Shown: one piece after another, positions 15,282 through 17,302 of the stretch | How positions within the stretch are numbered: the first letter of the stretch is position 1 | Layout of the letters: every line of letters begins with the position of its first letter | Source: SURF-55 sp040755195 | GTDB lineage: Bacteria > Bacillota > Desulfotomaculia > Desulfotomaculales > Ammonificaceae | Direction of reading: 5' to 3' | DNA: 17,302 bases | NCBI GenBank assembly: GCA_040755195.1 | Contig: JBFMBL010000052.1 | Location: 1 to 17,302, forward strand | Program-made: the position numbers and the translations under genes | Notes under the pieces: generated by a model | Database searches by the model: none | What the model saw: the letters and a program-made list of their open reading frames with translations, nothing else | Told to the model about the DNA's origin: nothing

Positions 15282-15304
15282 TTTGACCTTAACTGACCTT
15301 AACT
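15282..15304 (-). promoter_or_regulatory. CtsR operator, heptads within a perfect 10-bp tandem repeat
   Basis: The minus strand carries GTTAAGGTCA twice in tandem (15285-15304), followed by AA. It contains heptad GGTCAGT (15292-15298), a 3-base spacer TAA and heptad GGTCAAA (15282-15288). This fits the known CtsR box of two GGTCAAA-like direct repeats with a NAN spacer, with two mismatches in the first heptad. It lies just before the ctsR start. Confidence 0.85.
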
Positions 15305-15307
15305 TTA

Positions 15308-15336
15308 TATTTAAATAATACCGCGGGAAAAGGCAA
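15308..15336 (-). promoter_or_regulatory. candidate ctsR promoter
   Basis: TTGCCT (15331-15336), 17 bases, then TAAATA (15308-15313) on the minus strand. Its position, with the CtsR operator directly downstream over the expected transcription start, supports it, but both boxes are weak matches. Confidence 0.38.
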
Positions 15337-15508
15337 AGCCGCCTACGACTGATTTTTACCCTATACCCACCGGTTTAAACGAAAAATGCGGTTTATTATT
15401 GCAGAGCGTTTTATTTTACTTAATTACTGCTGATTAAACCTTTTAGAACTGCTGAGTCGGAGAACAATCCTTTCCCTTGTGGCATAACGTGGAAGCAGGG
15501 TGATACTT

Positions 15509-16402
15509 ATGATCAGGGGATTAGGGCTTGCTCTCGGAGGCGGGTTCGTACGCGGCACCGCACACATCGGCGTACTTAAGGTGCTTGAAGCCGAAGGGAT
15601 CATGCCGTCGGTAATAGCCGGCACCAGCGCGGGGAGTCTTGTGGCCGGCCTTTACGCCGCCGGATGGTCTGCGAAAGAAATGGAAGAGATGGCATACAGC
15701 TTACGCGCCAGGGACTTCCTTGACACCGGCTTGATAAACCATTTGATGCGGCTGGTTACCTACGAAATAGGCCGGCGCTTCCCCGGTATGCCGCCCCAAA
15801 AACCTCCTTTAGGCGTATTGCCCGGCGCCAACCTGGCGGCCTTTCTTAAAAAGATGTTCGGGGAACGCCGCTTTGATGAGTTGAAAATTCCGCTCGTCGT
15901 TACGGCAACCGACATCGTCTCCGGCAAACGGGTTCTGTTCATGTCGCCCTCGCTTACCAGGGATGAGTTTGTGCCCCAGTCAAACGTGCCGGTGGCGCAG
16001 GCGGTACGCGCAAGCTGTACCGTACCCGGTCTGTTTGAACCTGTACGTATCGACCGGCAGTTGCTGGTTGACGGATCGGTGCGGGAAACCGTACCGGCGG
16101 AGGCGGCGCGATGGGCCGGAGCGAAAGTAGTCCTGGCCGTAGACGTTGGTGCAGGCGGCAGCGAAAACCAGTCAGTAGAAGGTTTACTCGATATACTGCT
16201 GGAATCATGGGAGCTTGCGATGAGCGAAGGAAAGCGCAAAGAGCTTGAAGTCTACGCGGATTCAATCATTAAGCCGGAGTTAATGGCCGCAGGCCGATGG
16301 GACTTCAGTAAAGTATCGCACTATATCAAAGCCGGTGAGCAGGCGGCACAGGCCAATCTTGTGGAAATCACAAAGATCTTAAATGAATTTATCCACAATT
16401 AA
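15509..16402 (+). CDS. patatin-like phospholipase (RssA/YchK-type)
   Basis: This 297-residue soluble serine hydrolase should cleave acyl esters of phospholipids; its substrate is unknown. The oxyanion loop GGGFVRG is at residues 10-16, the nucleophile elbow GTSAG at 38-42 with Ser40, and the second catalytic residue Asp188 is in LLVDGSVRE, so the Ser-Asp dyad is complete. No signal peptide is present. The frame opens at GTG 15500, but that codon lies inside the AGGGTGAT ribosome site, so ATG 15509 is chosen. It is divergent from ctsR across about 245 bases and overlaps the convergent HExxH gene at its 3' end. It is not part of the clp operon. Confidence 0.92.
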   Translation: MIRGLGLALGGGFVRGTAHIGVLKVLEAEGIMPSVIAGTSAGSLVAGLYAAGWSAKEMEEMAYSLRARDFLDTGLINHLMRLVTYEIGRRFPGMPPQKPPLGVLPGANLAAFLKKMFGERRFDELKIPLVVTATDIVSGKRVLFMSPSLTRDEFVPQSNVPVAQAVRASCTVPGLFEPVRIDRQLLVDGSVRETVPAEAARWAGAKVVLAVDVGAGGSENQSVEGLLDILLESWELAMSEGKRKELEVYADSIIKPELMAAGRWDFSKVSHYIKAGEQAAQANLVEITKILNEFIHN

Positions 16403-16909
16403 ACCCGGAGCTTGAGGTGGCGCGGTTTCCGCGGCTTTTCTCGTTACCGTTGTCGTTTTCCCGCCGGAAACGTAAACCCGACCGCATTCGGGGCAGACAC
16501 CGGTGCTTATCTGAACATTTTGAAAGACAATTTCCCGGCCTTCCAACTTGGCGCTGGCCTGCTCGTGCAAAACGTGCTCCTGTTCGTGGGCGGCAACCGC
16601 CATGGCTGCGAATTCGGGAGATACATGAGTGGGGGTTTTGAAAGAAACCCCGGGATCATTAGAAACATCCTGGTACTGCCTTCGCTTGCAGGTCTCACAC
16701 TCCTTGAACCCCAATCTTTTTAGCGCCTTTTCTGACTCCTCGCTTTTGCCTGCGCCGGCGCCTTCAGCAGAAGACGGTCGGTTTTCGGCAGGGTTCTGCG
16801 GGAGGCCAACCGCACCGTTTGTCCCGCTGGCACCGTTTCCGTTCACCCCGTTTACCCCCGGCGTGATGCTGCCGGTTGGAACAGGGAAACCCACACGATT
16901 GAAGAACAT
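16379..16909 (-). CDS. HExxH zinc-peptidase-like protein with CxxC pairs, unknown role
   Basis: This 176-residue protein has three parts. Residues 1-60 are low complexity, rich in Gly, Asn, Ala and Pro, with GVNGVNGNGASGTNG. CETC (C71, C74) follows. Then AAHEQEHVLHEQA holds HEQEH at 108-112, a match to the HExxH zinc-metallopeptidase signature, and CPEC (C139, C142) follows with GRVYVSGGKTT. I recall similar conserved proteins of Clostridia with HExEH between two CxxC pairs, named only as hypothetical or SprA-like; proteolysis is unproven. The two CxxC pairs could form one zinc ribbon. The start is ATG 16907-16909 with AGGGGTGA upstream; GTG 16918 lies in that site. Its promoter is at 17008-17037, and it overlaps the phospholipase tail by 24 bases. 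Confidence 0.75.
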   Translation of the reverse strand: MFFNRVGFPVPTGSITPGVNGVNGNGASGTNGAVGLPQNPAENRPSSAEGAGAGKSEESEKALKRLGFKECETCKRRQYQDVSNDPGVSFKTPTHVSPEFAAMAVAAHEQEHVLHEQASAKLEGREIVFQNVQISTGVCPECGRVYVSGGKTTTVTRKAAETAPPQAPGLIVDKFI

Positions 16910-17007
16910 TATTTTCACCCCTCGTTTTGCGGGTCATCGATTTCGCAACCAGTCAAACCCATGGCTCTAGAAGATTTAGCAACTCGCCGTTGCGTTACAA
17001 CAATAAT

Positions 17008-17037
17008 ATTATACCATAAATCGACAAATTGGTACAA
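17008..17037 (-). promoter_or_regulatory. extended -10 promoter of the HExxH gene
   Basis: The minus strand reads TTGTAC (17032-17037), 18 bases, then TGG and a perfect TATAAT (17008-17013). The TG one base before the -10 makes it an extended -10 promoter. It implies a leader of about 90 bases that holds a small GCAAC/GTTGC hairpin. The rest of the 16919-17213 gap shows no gene. Confidence 0.7.
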
Positions 17038-17213
17038 CTTGTGATTACGGAATAACGTTCCCTTTCCAACAGGTTACTATATAGGCGTTTGTAATTTACA
17101 GTAGGTTCCTCAAGGTCGCTTGGTCTTTTAATTATGGTGCCGGTGATTTAAAGTTGTCGGTATAATGTAACCATAGTTAACCCTTTTTCTATAAAGAATT
17201 TAAGGAGATACAG

Positions 17214-17302
17214 ATGATTATTCGAAGAGCAACCGTGGCCGACGCGCCGGCCATCGCCCGGGTAAACGTCGACACCTGGCAGACCGCATACCGGGGAATC
17301 AT
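17214..17302 (+). CDS. GNAT family N-acetyltransferase, 5' part only
   Basis: Only 29 codons are inside the window: MIIRRATVADAPAIARVNV, then DTWQTAYRGI. This start is typical of GNAT acetyltransferases, where beta-1 and alpha-1 read IRxAxxxDAxxIAxVxxxxWxxxYxG. The substrate cannot be told because the acetyl-CoA site lies beyond the edge. The start is ATG with AAGGAG six bases upstream. A TATAAT at 17161-17166 could be its -10 box, but no good -35 is seen. It is divergent from the HExxH gene. Confidence 0.75.
   Translation, partial: MIIRRATVADAPAIARVNVDTWQTAYRGI

Noticed and set aside
15300..15500. Plus-strand promoter for the phospholipase gene
   Set aside because: Several AT-rich hexamers were tried (for example TTGCAG with TAATTA), but none has both boxes near consensus.

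Overview
The window looks like a chromosomal segment of a spore-forming, moderately GC-rich Clostridia-type Firmicute (Desulfotomaculum/Pelotomaculum-like; this is inferred from gene content and order, not from a search). The basis is the near-complete clp/isoprenoid/sigH neighbourhood known from Bacillus and Clostridia. Read on the minus strand, from right to left, it runs ctsR, mcsA, mcsB, clpC, radA, disA, carD, a PIN/TRAM membrane protein, ispDF, cysS, rlmB, yacP/rae1 and sigH.

Layout. Positions 1-804 (minus) hold a cysteine-rich DUF3795-type protein and an N-terminally eroded Phd/YefM antitoxin remnant directly behind sigH. Positions 806-7275 hold sigH with its own sigma-A promoter, then yacP, rlmB, cysS, ispDF and the PIN/TRAM gene, which appear to share a promoter at 7247-7275. 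Positions 7456-8069 hold carD, with two tandem consensus-like promoters upstream and a perfect 16-bp inverted repeat over its stop codon. Positions 8099-10622 hold disA and radA. Positions 10682-15336 hold the ctsR-mcsA-mcsB-clpC stress operon, with a strong terminator after clpC and a CtsR-type operator (a perfect 10-bp tandem repeat containing two heptads) in front of ctsR. From 15509 on there is accessory material: a plus-strand patatin-like phospholipase, a convergent minus-strand HExxH/zinc-ribbon protein that overlaps it tail to tail, and the first 29 codons of a plus-strand GNAT acetyltransferase cut by the window edge.

How the genes work together. CtsR represses the Clp protease operon. 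McsB with its activator McsA phosphorylates arginines, marking proteins for ClpC. RadA and DisA act in recombination and DNA-integrity surveillance, and DisA makes c-di-AMP. CarD acts at RNA polymerase. IspDF makes isoprenoid precursors, CysS charges tRNA-Cys, RlmB methylates 23S rRNA, YacP/Rae1 is a ribosome-linked RNase, and SigH starts the transition to sporulation.

The most unusual signals are non-coding. Two uninterrupted or near-uninterrupted heptanucleotide arrays, whose unit changes along the array, flank cysS. A roughly 117-bp imperfect palindrome lies between ispDF and the PIN/TRAM gene. An exact 127-bp duplication flanks a 100-N gap inside the PIN/TRAM gene and looks like a scaffolding artefact. 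Six neighbouring genes, from carD to sigH with yacP excepted, appear to start at TTG. I found no CRISPR, insertion sequence, tRNA or rRNA, and no convincing new multi-gene system.
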